8,607 nucleotides of DNA from the NCBI GenBank assembly GCA_030618925.1, contig JAUXCK010000098.1, positions 1 to 8,607 of the forward strand, in the 5' to 3' direction. Of the stretch, positions 1 to 7,372 are shown in pieces; positions within the stretch are counted from its first letter, which is position 1; each line of letters begins with the position of its first letter. Position numbers and translations under genes: made by a program. The notes below the pieces were generated by a model, which saw only the letters and a program-made list of their open reading frames with translations, was not told where the DNA came from and made no database searches. The DNA comes from Desulfobacteraceae bacterium. GTDB taxonomy: Bacteria; Desulfobacterota; Desulfobacteria; Desulfobacterales; SURF-7.

Positions 1-249
1 GTTGATTTAAGCCAGATGAAGCTTTTAGGAACCATTCTCGCCCCGAGTGGAAATCGCGCAATGGTAACAGATGCAAGTGGAAAGGGATATGTTGTTACCA
101 TAGGGACTTATATGGGCATTTCGTCTGGAAGGGTAGTAGAGATATTAAGAGATCGTGTTATCGTAGAAGAAGAGGTTGAAAATATATTGGGGAAAATAGC
201 CCTCCGTAAACGGGAACTTAAACTTCAGAAACCGCCTGGAGAATTCTAA
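1..249 (+). CDS. pilP: Type IV pilus assembly protein PilP, C-terminal part (5' end outside window)
   Basis: The frame is open from base 1 without a stop (it reads V-D-L-S-Q before the first Met at base 16), so the gene begins before the window and only the last 82 residues are seen. The visible part matches the PilP C-terminal beta-sandwich (HR domain): a segment like LLGTI near the start, then GKGYVVTIGTYMG, a VVEILRDRVIVEEE strand pair, and a basic tail RKRELKLQK. PilP is an inner-membrane lipoprotein; its C-terminal domain contacts the periplasmic N0 region of PilQ and links the PilMNO platform to the secretin. The stop is one base before the pilQ start, so the two are almost certainly co-transcribed and translationally coupled. 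The identification rests on the fold pattern plus the pilQ neighbour. The Met at base 16 should not be taken as the true start. Confidence 0.9.
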   Translation, partial: VDLSQMKLLGTILAPSGNRAMVTDASGKGYVVTIGTYMGISSGRVVEILRDRVIVEEEVENILGKIALRKRELKLQKPPGEF

Positions 250-250
250 A

Positions 251-3200
251 ATGCTTTATACTGAATTTAGACGTAAGTTAAGAAAGGGAGCCGTTATAGG
301 CCTTCTCGTATTATTTGCAGGTATTTTGTCATGTGCCACCAATAAGATGGCCAAGGAAGACGCATCCGCACTTGATGAAGTCACCGAACCATCCGAATCT
401 AAGACGATTTCTGATATAAGCACATCGCAGGATACAGCTTCCATATCGGTATATATTAAAGGAAGCAGTCTTCTGACTTATACTTCGGTAAAGCAGCCGC
501 AGCCGCTGGGCCTGGTATTGTATTTCCCGGACACATCACTCGGGATCAGCCAGGCGGAATATGAAGTTGATAGTGATGTTGTGGGGACTATAAAAGCATC
601 AGAGCTCATCGAGGGTGGTCCTTCAAAGATCACGATTGCGATGAAAACCGACGTAGAGTATCAGATTGCCCGGGAAGGGGACAGCCTGAAAATATCTTTT
701 GACAGGCCTGAAGCCCCGCAGGAAGAAGGGGTAGAGGCATCAACGGCGGAAGAAGCTGCTCTTGACAACACCCCTTCTGAGACAGAGACTTCTGCCGGAG
801 TTGCTGTGGCAGGTACGGCAACCCTTGCTGCAGCGGCCGATTCAGAGGCAGCTGAAAATGTTTTTCATGCCATCAGTACGGATCCACAGGGAGACAGGAT
901 AAATATTCTGGTTCAGTTAGACAGGGAGGTGAAGAAGTATAAATCCTTTTCCCTTCCAAACCCGGCCAGGATTGTTGCGGACCTCTATGATATTAAAAGT
1001 GAATTCAAAGGCCAGCAGGTCATTCCTGTTGACAGTCAATATGTAAAGCAGATTCGCCATTTTGCTTATCCGGAAAAGCTGCGCGTTGTCCTCGAGACGG
1101 AAGAGGCCTACCTCTCTTCTTTTTCAGCAAACCCAACAGGTGAAGGGCTTTTGATTCAAGTGGGTGATGTGGAACCTGAAGCCGCACCTGTGGAAAAAAC
1201 AGATGCGCCTTCTGGAGAAAGTGACATGTCCGAAGCGGTTGAACCGCAGACCTCTGAGGCGGCGCCTGTACTTGCAGCTGCGGGAGTGGTTGCGGTGGCA
1301 GCCGGCGAAGATGGCGCTCCTGCGGAACCGGAAGAGCCGATCGATGCGCCGGTGGAAACCGAGGCTGTCTCTGAAGAGTTTGGGGCGGATGAGAGCGTGG
1401 CACCTGAAACCGAAGCAGTCCCTGAAGAAGCAGAAGCCGTTCCGGAGGTTGCAGCAGCAGGTGTTGTGGCTGCCGGGGCCCAATCATATCCTGCCGGCCC
1501 TGCTTTCGTAAACAGGGTTGATTTTTTGAGCAAGGAAAACGGCAAATCGAGTATCATTGTGGGGACGACCAAGCCGGTGACATATAGCCTTGATACCGAT
1601 GATAAGCGGTTCAGGCTGGACCTTATGAACACGAAAATTATGAACTATCGCCAGCGGCCGCTCATCACGACCCGTTTTGAAAGTGCCGTAGACAGGATCA
1701 TACCGGTACAGACCCCAAAGATGAAAGATAACGCAAGGATCGTCGTCGAGTTACGGGAAGATGTGCCGTATACGGTTGAACAAACCGGAAATCAGATTCA
1801 AATCGATTTTGAAGCGTCTTCCATTCCGCCAAAGCCTTTTGAGGAAGCGGAACTGCCGCCCTGGACAAACGTGATGGAAGAGGAAGCCGTACTGGCGGAA
1901 ACAAAAATCGCAATGACCGTCGTGGGTGCATCAGAATTAGACGCTGTCGAGCCGGAGCCTGTTGAGCCGCTCGGGCCTGTCGAATCGGAAGCACCGTTGG
2001 AAATAGATGAACCGGAGATGGTTGAAGATGAAATGGTTGAAACAGAAGAGATGGTCTCCATTCAGGAGGTGCCCGAAGTTGAGATGGGGGAAGAAAGGGT
2101 GCAATCTGTTCCGAGAGAAGTTTTCAGTGGTGAGAAGATCGCCCTGGATTTTTATCAAACCGATATTAAAAACGTGCTTCGCATTTTGAGGGACGTTAGC
2201 GGGAAGAATTTTGCCATCGACAAGGATGTGTCCGGCAAGGTGACCCTCACGCTTGTTAAACCGGTTCCCTGGGACCAGGTGCTTGATTTGATTTTAAGGA
2301 TGAACCAGCTGGGTCAGCTCAGTGAAGGCAATATTGTCAGAATCGTCACCATCAGCACGCTTCGAAAAGAAGAGAAAATGAGGTCCGAAGCACTGAAAGC
2401 GGCCCAGGCGATCAAAGAGCAGGAAAAAGCGCTGGAGCCACTCATTACTGAATATATCCCCATTAACTATGCCAGTGCCGCAGCAGATATCAAACCGCGC
2501 CTGGAAGAAATCAAAACGCCAAAAAGAGGAAAAGTCGGCGTTGACAGGCGGAATAATCAGATTATCATGACCGATGTGGTGGAAAAAATTGCCAAAGCAA
2601 AGGAAATTATTCGCCGCATCGATAAAGTCACGCCGGAAGTCATCATCGAAGCGCGCGTCATTGAAGTCAGTGAAAATTTTTCAAGGGCCATCGGCACCGA
2701 GTGGGGCCTGGACTATGGTCCGGTGTCAGGTGGTGACGGTGCAGAACATACTTACAAAATCGCCATGAACCATCCTGTTGCTGCCAGCGGCACCATCGGG
2801 TATCAGTTTGCACGGATCGCAGGCACACCGATTTCACTCAATGCTCAGCTTCAGGCCATAGAGGCCACCGGGAATGGCAAAATTGTTTCCACCCCGAAAA
2901 TCGTCACCCTGGACAATAAGCAGGCAACCATTTCCCAAGGACTTGAATATCCCTATCTGGAGAGAGACTCCTCCGGACTAGCCACTGTTAAATTTAAGAA
3001 AATCGATCTAAAATTAGATGTCACGCCGCATGTCACACCGGATAACAGGATATCCATGAAGATTAATATTACCAAAAACGATGTTGATGATATCGTCGGA
3101 GGGATCCCGTCCCTGGCCACCAATTCGGCATCAACAGAGCTTCTGGTCAATAATGGGGATACCATTGTCATTGGCGGTATCATCAAGATTACGGACAGTG

Positions 3201-3340
3201 AAGGATACTCTCAGTTCCCATTGTTGTCGCAGATCCCGATATTGGGCTGGCTTTTTAAATCCAAAACCACAACCAACAAGAAAAATGAGCTGCTGATTTT
3301 CATCACACCCACGATTGTACATCTGGAGACACAGGTTTAA
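251..3340 (+). CDS. pilQ: Type IV pilus secretin PilQ with three AMIN domains and a lipobox
   Basis: This is the outer-membrane secretin through which type IV pili are extruded. The start at 251 has GGAG at 238-241, nine bases upstream. Residues 7-27 form a basic-then-hydrophobic signal ending in I-L-S-Cys28, a plausible lipobox. Three AMIN-like beta domains, a family known to bind peptidoglycan, lie near residues 62-152, 203-306 and 418-521. They are separated by Glu/Pro/Ala-rich linkers (about 153-202, 307-417 and 522-625). A secretin short N-terminal (STN/N0) domain lies near 628-700, an N1-type domain near 731-791 and the beta-barrel secretin domain near 795-1025. The last contains V-T-P-H-V-T-P (923-929) and the family signature PLLSQIPILGWLF (990-1002). 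At 1029 residues it is longer than most PilQ proteins; the linkers account for the excess. Three AMIN domains recall the Myxococcus PilQ. It is coupled to pilP and followed by a terminator. Confidence 0.96.
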   Translation: MLYTEFRRKLRKGAVIGLLVLFAGILSCATNKMAKEDASALDEVTEPSESKTISDISTSQDTASISVYIKGSSLLTYTSVKQPQPLGLVLYFPDTSLGISQAEYEVDSDVVGTIKASELIEGGPSKITIAMKTDVEYQIAREGDSLKISFDRPEAPQEEGVEASTAEEAALDNTPSETETSAGVAVAGTATLAAAADSEAAENVFHAISTDPQGDRINILVQLDREVKKYKSFSLPNPARIVADLYDIKSEFKGQQVIPVDSQYVKQIRHFAYPEKLRVVLETEEAYLSSFSANPTGEGLLIQVGDVEPEAAPVEKTDAPSGESDMSEAVEPQTSEAAPVLAAAGVVAVAAGEDGAPAEPEEPIDAPVETEAVSEEFGADESVAPETEAVPEEAEAVPEVAAAGVVAAGAQSYPAGPAFVNRVDFLSKENGKSSIIVGTTKPVTYSLDTDDKRFRLDLMNTKIMNYRQRPLITTRFESAVDRIIPVQTPKMKDNARIVVELREDVPYTVEQTGNQIQIDFEASSIPPKPFEEAELPPWTNVMEEEAVLAETKIAMTVVGASELDAVEPEPVEPLGPVESEAPLEIDEPEMVEDEMVETEEMVSIQEVPEVEMGEERVQSVPREVFSGEKIALDFYQTDIKNVLRILRDVSGKNFAIDKDVSGKVTLTLVKPVPWDQVLDLILRMNQLGQLSEGNIVRIVTISTLRKEEKMRSEALKAAQAIKEQEKALEPLITEYIPINYASAAADIKPRLEEIKTPKRGKVGVDRRNNQIIMTDVVEKIAKAKEIIRRIDKVTPEVIIEARVIEVSENFSRAIGTEWGLDYGPVSGGDGAEHTYKIAMNHPVAASGTIGYQFARIAGTPISLNAQLQAIEATGNGKIVSTPKIVTLDNKQATISQGLEYPYLERDSSGLATVKFKKIDLKLDVTPHVTPDNRISMKINITKNDVDDIVGGIPSLATNSASTELLVNNGDTIVIGGIIKITDSEGYSQFPLLSQIPILGWLFKSKTTTNKKNELLIFITPTIVHLETQV

Positions 3341-3344
3341 TGAA

Positions 3345-3357
3345 CCTGAAATTCAGG
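3345..3357. repeat. 13-bp palindrome just after pilQ
   Basis: CCTGAA-A-TTCAGG is a perfect inverted repeat starting four bases after the pilQ stop codon. As RNA it can form only a 5-bp stem with a 3-base loop and has no following T tract, so it is not a terminator. It may be a small 3' hairpin or a protein-binding palindrome. No function can be assigned from sequence. Confidence 0.4.
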
Positions 3358-3408
3358 GCCACAAGTGTTGATGACGGCACCTGAATAAAAGTTGAAGTCG
3401 TTTTTTAC

Positions 3409-3449
3409 AAGGGGGACAATGGGAGAAAAACCATTGTCCCCCTTTTTTT
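3409..3449 (+). terminator. Strong intrinsic terminator of the pil operon
   Basis: A perfect 14-bp inverted repeat (3409-3422 with 3431-3444), rich in G:C (GGGGGACAATGG arm), encloses an 8-base A-rich loop and runs directly into seven T residues (3443-3449). It sits between convergent pilQ and the TPR lipoprotein gene. On the minus strand the same hairpin can form but is followed by TTGTAAAAAAC, not a U tract. It should therefore terminate the pil operon efficiently and the opposing transcript poorly. Confidence 0.93.
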
Positions 3450-3465
3450 GTTTGTTGTGCCCGCA

Positions 3466-4236
3466 CTACCGCATCTTTTTAATCATATCAATATGTTGTT
3501 TTGCTTCATCTGCGAGCAGGCTTCCAGGATCAAGTTCCATGACTCTCCGGTATTCATACATGGCGTTATTGTAGGCCTTTGACAGGGTATAGGCCCTGCC
3601 CAGGTCAAAATGAATTTCAACGACCTCCGGGGTCATCTGCACGGCTTTTTCAAGGTTGGCGGTCGCTTCCGGGATATTGCCGAGTTCAATATACGTGCGG
3701 CCGAGCCAGTGTAGCGCAATGGTAAACTGGGGGTCCATCTCCAATGCTTCCCGGAAACATCTTTTCGCTTCTTTATAGTTATTCTTGTAAAAATACGCCT
3801 GCCCCATATTAAACCGGGGATAGTGGGGCGTGGCGTAAATATAGTTGTCGGATAGTTCAGAAAAATAGGAAATTGCTGTATCGTATTCGCCAATTTCCAG
3901 ATAAACCAGTCCCAGGTTATTCCTGACAGAAGCGAACTCCGGTTTCAGCTTAAGGCATTTGCTATAATTTTCAATTGCCAGGTCATATTTTTTTTTGTTA
4001 AAGTAAAAATTCCCCAATGCGAAATAGACGTAGGGATCTTCAGGATTAAGGTCTTTTGCTTCCATCAGCTTTTGAAATGCTGCAGCATCCCTGTTTTCTA
4101 ACATGTAGGCCTCACCAAGCTTTCTTAAGGCGTCGGCCTCTTTTTCCTTTTTCAGCTGTTTTTTAGAAGTGCAGGATAATACACAACAAATAATCAGGAC
4201 CCCGATGATGCCGCAACGCCATAAATTTTTCATCAT
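3466..4236 (-). CDS. pilF: TPR lipoprotein of the PilF/PilW/Tgl type, probable PilQ pilotin
   Basis: The 256-residue protein has a lipoprotein signal (hydrophobic 9-20, lipobox V-L-S-Cys22) followed by about six tetratricopeptide repeats at roughly 35-68, 69-102, 103-136, 139-171, 172-205 and 206-239. Typical TPR positions are visible, for example LGNFYFNKKKYDLAIENY. Six TPRs behind a lipid anchor is the architecture of PilF (Pseudomonas), PilW (Neisseria) and Tgl (Myxococcus), outer-membrane lipoproteins needed for PilQ localisation or multimerisation and pilus stability. Its place tail-to-tail with pilQ supports that role, but TPR lipoproteins are varied, so the symbol is an inference. Thr at +2 fits outer-membrane sorting. 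Two start codons are adjacent (4236 and 4233). An AGG at 4241-4243 is 4 bases from the first and 7 from the second, so 4233 may be the real start. The gene lies 81 bases downstream of thrC on the same strand. Confidence 0.85.
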   Translation of the reverse strand: MMKNLWRCGIIGVLIICCVLSCTSKKQLKKEKEADALRKLGEAYMLENRDAAAFQKLMEAKDLNPEDPYVYFALGNFYFNKKKYDLAIENYSKCLKLKPEFASVRNNLGLVYLEIGEYDTAISYFSELSDNYIYATPHYPRFNMGQAYFYKNNYKEAKRCFREALEMDPQFTIALHWLGRTYIELGNIPEATANLEKAVQMTPEVVEIHFDLGRAYTLSKAYNNAMYEYRRVMELDPGSLLADEAKQHIDMIKKMR

Positions 4237-4317
4237 TTTACCTGTTTTCCGGTTTTTTGGGTGAAAAAATCGCTTTTATTTTTGGTTGTCCAGACGCTTT
4301 TTCACTTTTTGTTTTGA

Positions 4318-5820
4318 TCACACCTCTTTCAACTCAAGGATGTTTGCAATGTCTTCGGAAACACGCTGTACAAATTTGTCAAGTTTTGCCCCTGCAAGCG
4401 GTTTTCCCGGAAGAGGAATGTCTGCAAGGTCCTTTGGCCGGACAAAGGTGGGGGTATTGATGAGCTCAGGATTCGGAGAAATATTAAACTCAGCCGGAAA
4501 TCGGTTTTCAAAATACATCTCCTGAAACCCTGAAAACTTGAGCATGTGGGCGGTTGAATCAATGACAGCAACATCGTCTGCATGAACAATCCCCAGTTGT
4601 CTGGCTTTTACCAGGCCGGCCAGGGTTTCCCCGCCATGGGTGCAGGCAATGTGCCCATTCTGGTTTGCCCGGAGCTCCCAGTCCATAATATCCTGTTCAG
4701 TGACCTCGACAAAAAAGGTGCATTTTTCGCCGGCTTTTTTATTATATTCGTTTGCCAGGTGGATGACCCTGGGCATAGATACGGGGTTTCCGATCATGGC
4801 GGCCTGAGCGACACTCGGTTTGACAGCCATGGGAACGAACTTTCGTTTGTGACGGTCCGGCTCGAGGTAATACTGATAGACTGGATTGGCATGTTCGGAC
4901 TGAACCCCGATTATCTTTGGGAGAGCGGGTATGATGCCGGCCTCAAAAAATTTTAGAAATCCACTGATAACGGCCGTAATGTTGCCTGCATTCCCAATGG
5001 GCACGATGACTGCCGTTTTTTCCAATTCATATTCAAGGTCCTGTGCGATTTCATAGGAAAAGGATTCCTGACCGAGAATTCGCCAGGCATTCTTGGAGTT
5101 TAAAAGGGCGACATTATATTTTTCAGACAGGGCTTCAACCACCTTCATACAATCGTCAAACACACCGGGAATTTCAAATACCGCAGCGCCGCTTCCCAGG
5201 GGTTGAGAAAGCTGCTGGGGGGTTACCTTTTTATGAGGAAGAATCACTGCAGATGTGACGTGCGGATTCATATAAGACGCATACAGGGCTGCTGCAGCTG
5301 ATGTGTCTCCGGTAGAGGCGCAGATGGCAAGTACGTCTGAGACAATGTTGTTTTGGATCAGGTATTGAATATAAGTCAAGGCACTGGCCATGCCCCTGTC
5401 TTTAAATGAGGCGCTTGGATTTTGGCCATCATTCTTATAGTAAAATTTTACGCCCGCCATTTCCTGCAGAATAGAATTGGCCTCAATGATGGGGGTGTGC
5501 CCTTCTCCCAGATAGATGATCGATTTTAGGGGGATGACAGAGCCTATGAATTCATGATATCGATAGATGCCTTTTAACGCGGGTATTGTCAGCATCCGGC
5601 GGAAATCAAAAATTTTATGCCAGAGGTCCCCTGGTATCTTTTTTAAGCGGCTGAAATCAGAATCATAGATCAGGAGCACCTGCCCGCAATCCGGACAGGT
5701 GTACAATAGCTTTTTAATGGGATGCTCACCGCCACAGCCCAGGCATCGATAGATGAGCCGGCCCGTTTCTTTTGGAATTAAATAGGGCTGTATTTCTATT
5801 GGAAAATTTTCTAATTTCAC
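4318..5820 (-). CDS. thrC: Threonine synthase (PLP-dependent, zinc-ribbon type)
   Basis: Threonine synthase converts O-phosphohomoserine to threonine and phosphate, the last step of threonine biosynthesis, in the cytoplasm. The 500-residue protein has an N-terminal zinc ribbon (Cys26, Cys29, Cys42, Cys45), a substrate segment LGEGHTP (104-110), the PLP-binding lysine in SASFKDRG (Lys140), an ASTGDTS motif (168-174), the phosphate-cradling GNAGN loop (276-280), and DSTAHMLKF (421-429), where the Thr would face the PLP ring nitrogen. A tail of about 60 residues beyond the catalytic fold is rich in Pro and makes the protein longer than the ~350-residue short form. The start codon is GTG, overlapping the serS TGA as GTGA. 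No good Shine-Dalgarno lies close by (GGAAAAG is about a dozen bases away), so translation probably depends on serS translation and reinitiation. The next internal Met (75) is inside conserved sequence. Confidence 0.95.
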   Translation of the reverse strand: MKLENFPIEIQPYLIPKETGRLIYRCLGCGGEHPIKKLLYTCPDCGQVLLIYDSDFSRLKKIPGDLWHKIFDFRRMLTIPALKGIYRYHEFIGSVIPLKSIIYLGEGHTPIIEANSILQEMAGVKFYYKNDGQNPSASFKDRGMASALTYIQYLIQNNIVSDVLAICASTGDTSAAAALYASYMNPHVTSAVILPHKKVTPQQLSQPLGSGAAVFEIPGVFDDCMKVVEALSEKYNVALLNSKNAWRILGQESFSYEIAQDLEYELEKTAVIVPIGNAGNITAVISGFLKFFEAGIIPALPKIIGVQSEHANPVYQYYLEPDRHKRKFVPMAVKPSVAQAAMIGNPVSMPRVIHLANEYNKKAGEKCTFFVEVTEQDIMDWELRANQNGHIACTHGGETLAGLVKARQLGIVHADDVAVIDSTAHMLKFSGFQEMYFENRFPAEFNISPNPELINTPTFVRPKDLADIPLPGKPLAGAKLDKFVQRVSEDIANILELKEV

Positions 5821-7091
5821 TGAGTTATCTTTTCCATGCCATTCATGTACGAGTGCAGGGCGGAAGGGATTATCACCGTCCCGTCGGCCTGCTGATAATT
5901 TTCGAGGATAGCGGCCAGCGTGCGCCCCACCGCCAGGCCTGACCCATTTAATGTATGGACCAGTTCTGTTCCCTTTTTCCCTTTTCTTCGAAGTCTGATA
6001 TTCGCCCGTCTTGCCTGAAAACTTTCAAAATTGCTGCATGAGGAAATTTCCCTGTAAACATTTTGTGCCGGCATCCACACCTCAATATCATAGGTTTTGG
6101 CAGCGGAAAAGCCCAAATCGCCGGTGCACAGGGAGACCACCTGATAGGGGAGCTGAAGCCGCTTTAAAATGGTTTCAGCGTTATCCAACAGCGTTTCAAG
6201 CGCTTCATATGATGTTTCCGGTGTGGTAAACTTTACCATTTCCACCTTGTTAAACTGATGCTGTCGAATCAAGCCCCGTGTATCTTTCCCGTACGACCCG
6301 GCTTCAGACCGGAAACAGGGTGTATAAGCGGCATATTTTATCGGCAGCATATCTTCTTCAATGATCTCGTCCTGATGGATATTGGTCACCGGGACTTCGG
6401 CTGTTGGAATCAGGAAGTAATCCCATCCTTCAAGTTTAAACAGGTCTTCCTCGAATTTAGGCAGTTGGCCGGTATGGGTCATGGCGCTCCGGTTGACGAT
6501 AAAAGGGGGAAGAACCTCCTGAAACCCGTGTTCCAGGGTGTGGATATCAAGCATGAAGTTGATCAGGGCTCTCTCCAATTGTGCGCCGGCACCAAAATAA
6601 AGGGGGAAACGGGCACCGGCAATTTTTGACGCCCGATGAAAATCAAGTATGTTTAGATTTTCCCCGATTGACCAGTGTGGTTGCGGTTCAAAATCAAAAT
6701 CAGGTACGCTGCCGATCTGTTTTTCCAGCCGGTTTTCTGTGCTGTCTTTGCCGACCGGCACAGAGGCATGCGGTATGTTTGGAAGCCGGATAAGGATGTT
6801 ATTGACTTTTTCTTTGTTTTTCGAAAGGGATTTGTCCAGTTCCTTTATTTGTAAAGATACGATACGCATTTTTATCACAAGGCTGTCCGCATCTTCCCCC
6901 TTTTTTTTTATCTCGGCAATCTGTTCGGAAACCACGTTTCGGTGATGTCGCAGGTCTTCAATCTCGAGTAGAAGAGACCGTCGAGCGGCGTCATATTCTT
7001 CTAGCTGTTTAAGATCCGTATCATCCCCTCTGTTTTTTAGAACGGATTGAACATCAGATAAATTTTCTCTTACATACTTGATTTCCAGCAT
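5817..7091 (-). CDS. serS: Seryl-tRNA synthetase
   Basis: This class II aminoacyl-tRNA synthetase charges tRNA-Ser (and tRNA-Sec) with serine. At 424 residues it is of standard bacterial length. Residues 1-105 form the N-terminal domain with the long antiparallel coiled coil (helical, Lys/Glu-rich about 26-100) that grips the tRNA-Ser variable arm. The catalytic core shows the TAE serine-site motif (230-232), motif 2 (FRSEAGSYGKDTRGLIRQHQFNKVE in family alignments, here 260-284, with Arg261) and motif 3 with GSGLAVGR (383-390, Arg390). The ATG at 7091 has TAGGT eight bases upstream. It is the first gene of a minus-strand series with thrC (four-base overlap) and the TPR lipoprotein, and is divergent from the 6S RNA. 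Nothing looks damaged. Confidence 0.97.
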   Translation of the reverse strand: MLEIKYVRENLSDVQSVLKNRGDDTDLKQLEEYDAARRSLLLEIEDLRHHRNVVSEQIAEIKKKGEDADSLVIKMRIVSLQIKELDKSLSKNKEKVNNILIRLPNIPHASVPVGKDSTENRLEKQIGSVPDFDFEPQPHWSIGENLNILDFHRASKIAGARFPLYFGAGAQLERALINFMLDIHTLEHGFQEVLPPFIVNRSAMTHTGQLPKFEEDLFKLEGWDYFLIPTAEVPVTNIHQDEIIEEDMLPIKYAAYTPCFRSEAGSYGKDTRGLIRQHQFNKVEMVKFTTPETSYEALETLLDNAETILKRLQLPYQVVSLCTGDLGFSAAKTYDIEVWMPAQNVYREISSCSNFESFQARRANIRLRRKGKKGTELVHTLNGSGLAVGRTLAAILENYQQADGTVIIPSALHSYMNGMEKITQ

Positions 7092-7107
7092 GAGCGTACC
7101 TATATTT

Positions 7108-7120
7108 TATATTTATTATA
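7108..7120 (-). promoter_or_regulatory. Probable -10 element of the serS promoter
   Basis: On the minus strand a perfect TATAAT lies at 7120-7115, placing a start of transcription near 7108 and a leader of about 17 bases that contains the serS ribosome site. The hexamer 17 bases upstream (CAGGGT) is a poor -35, and the TTGATT at 7136-7131 is only 10 bases away, too close. The promoter call rests on the -10 and its position only. Confidence 0.45.
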
Positions 7121-7137
7121 GTATGTTATGAATCAAT

Positions 7138-7340
7138 ACCCTGTTTCGGGAGGGACAACAGCTCTTGTTCTTTGGCCCTGCTGCCGGAACCGGAGAAAGA
7201 AAGATGGCCCTGTTTACAGGCTGCGGATTGGCCGTGGGCAGGGGGTCGCAATGATTCGTGCCTTCTGACAGGACCCAAAAAGATGCTGCCCGGAAGAACC
7301 ACGGTTGTCGGCCTTGGGCAGCAGAAATATCACGGGTTAG
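7138..7340 (+). ncRNA. ssrS: 6S RNA (RNA polymerase-binding regulatory RNA)
   Basis: 6S RNA binds housekeeping RNA polymerase as an open-promoter mimic and lowers its activity in stationary phase. The segment folds by eye into one long irregular hairpin. Pairs are: 7138-7141 with 7334-7337; 7142-7147 with 7324-7329; 7150-7159 with 7304-7315 (two-base bulge); 7167-7175 with 7290-7299 (one-base bulge). Then comes an unpaired central bubble (5' side 7176-7205, 3' side 7276-7289), and an apical arm 7206-7213 with 7268-7275, 7218-7221 with 7260-7263, and 7223-7228 with 7254-7259. Closing stem, asymmetric bubble and apical stem are the 6S architecture, and its position just upstream of 5-FCL is the classical ssrS-ygfA arrangement. 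Several G:U pairs (7150/7315, 7173/7293, 7223/7259, 7226/7256) form only in the plus-strand RNA. Ends are approximate; a T run at 7342-7346 may mark the 3' end. A 78-residue minus-strand open frame covering this stretch (7352-7116) is not credible. Confidence 0.72.
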
Positions 7341-7372
7341 ATTTTTAGTCAATTATTAATGCATCTTGCGAG

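Noticed and set aside
1020..1632. Several long overlapping open frames (115-158 residues) on both strands within pilQ
   Set aside because: All three minus frames and a second plus frame are open across about 1164-1483. This follows from the GC-rich Glu/Ala/Pro codons of the PilQ linker. The products are low-complexity and no start has a convincing ribosome site.
3392..3574. 60-residue plus-strand open frame after pilQ
   Set aside because: It spans the pil terminator hairpin and then runs antisense to the TPR lipoprotein gene. It has no good ribosome site or family resemblance.
4261..4305. Inverted repeat GTGAAAAA ... TTTTTCAC between thrC and the TPR lipoprotein gene
   Set aside because: The stem is eight mostly A:T pairs with a loop of about 29 bases and no T tract after it on the minus strand. 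It is weak as a terminator and may be chance in AT-rich DNA.
7284..7323. SRP RNA-like segment (CCGGAAG near AGCAG)
   Set aside because: The small motif resembles the SRP apical loop region, but the required asymmetric loop sequence and the ~100-nt hairpin context are absent. The wider fold fits 6S RNA.
7116..7352. 78-residue minus-strand open frame over the 6S region
   Set aside because: The sequence has no family resemblance, is Pro/Ala/Asn mixed without structure, overlaps the serS promoter region, and lies on the strand where the RNA pairs are disrupted. The RNA explanation accounts better for the paired structure.
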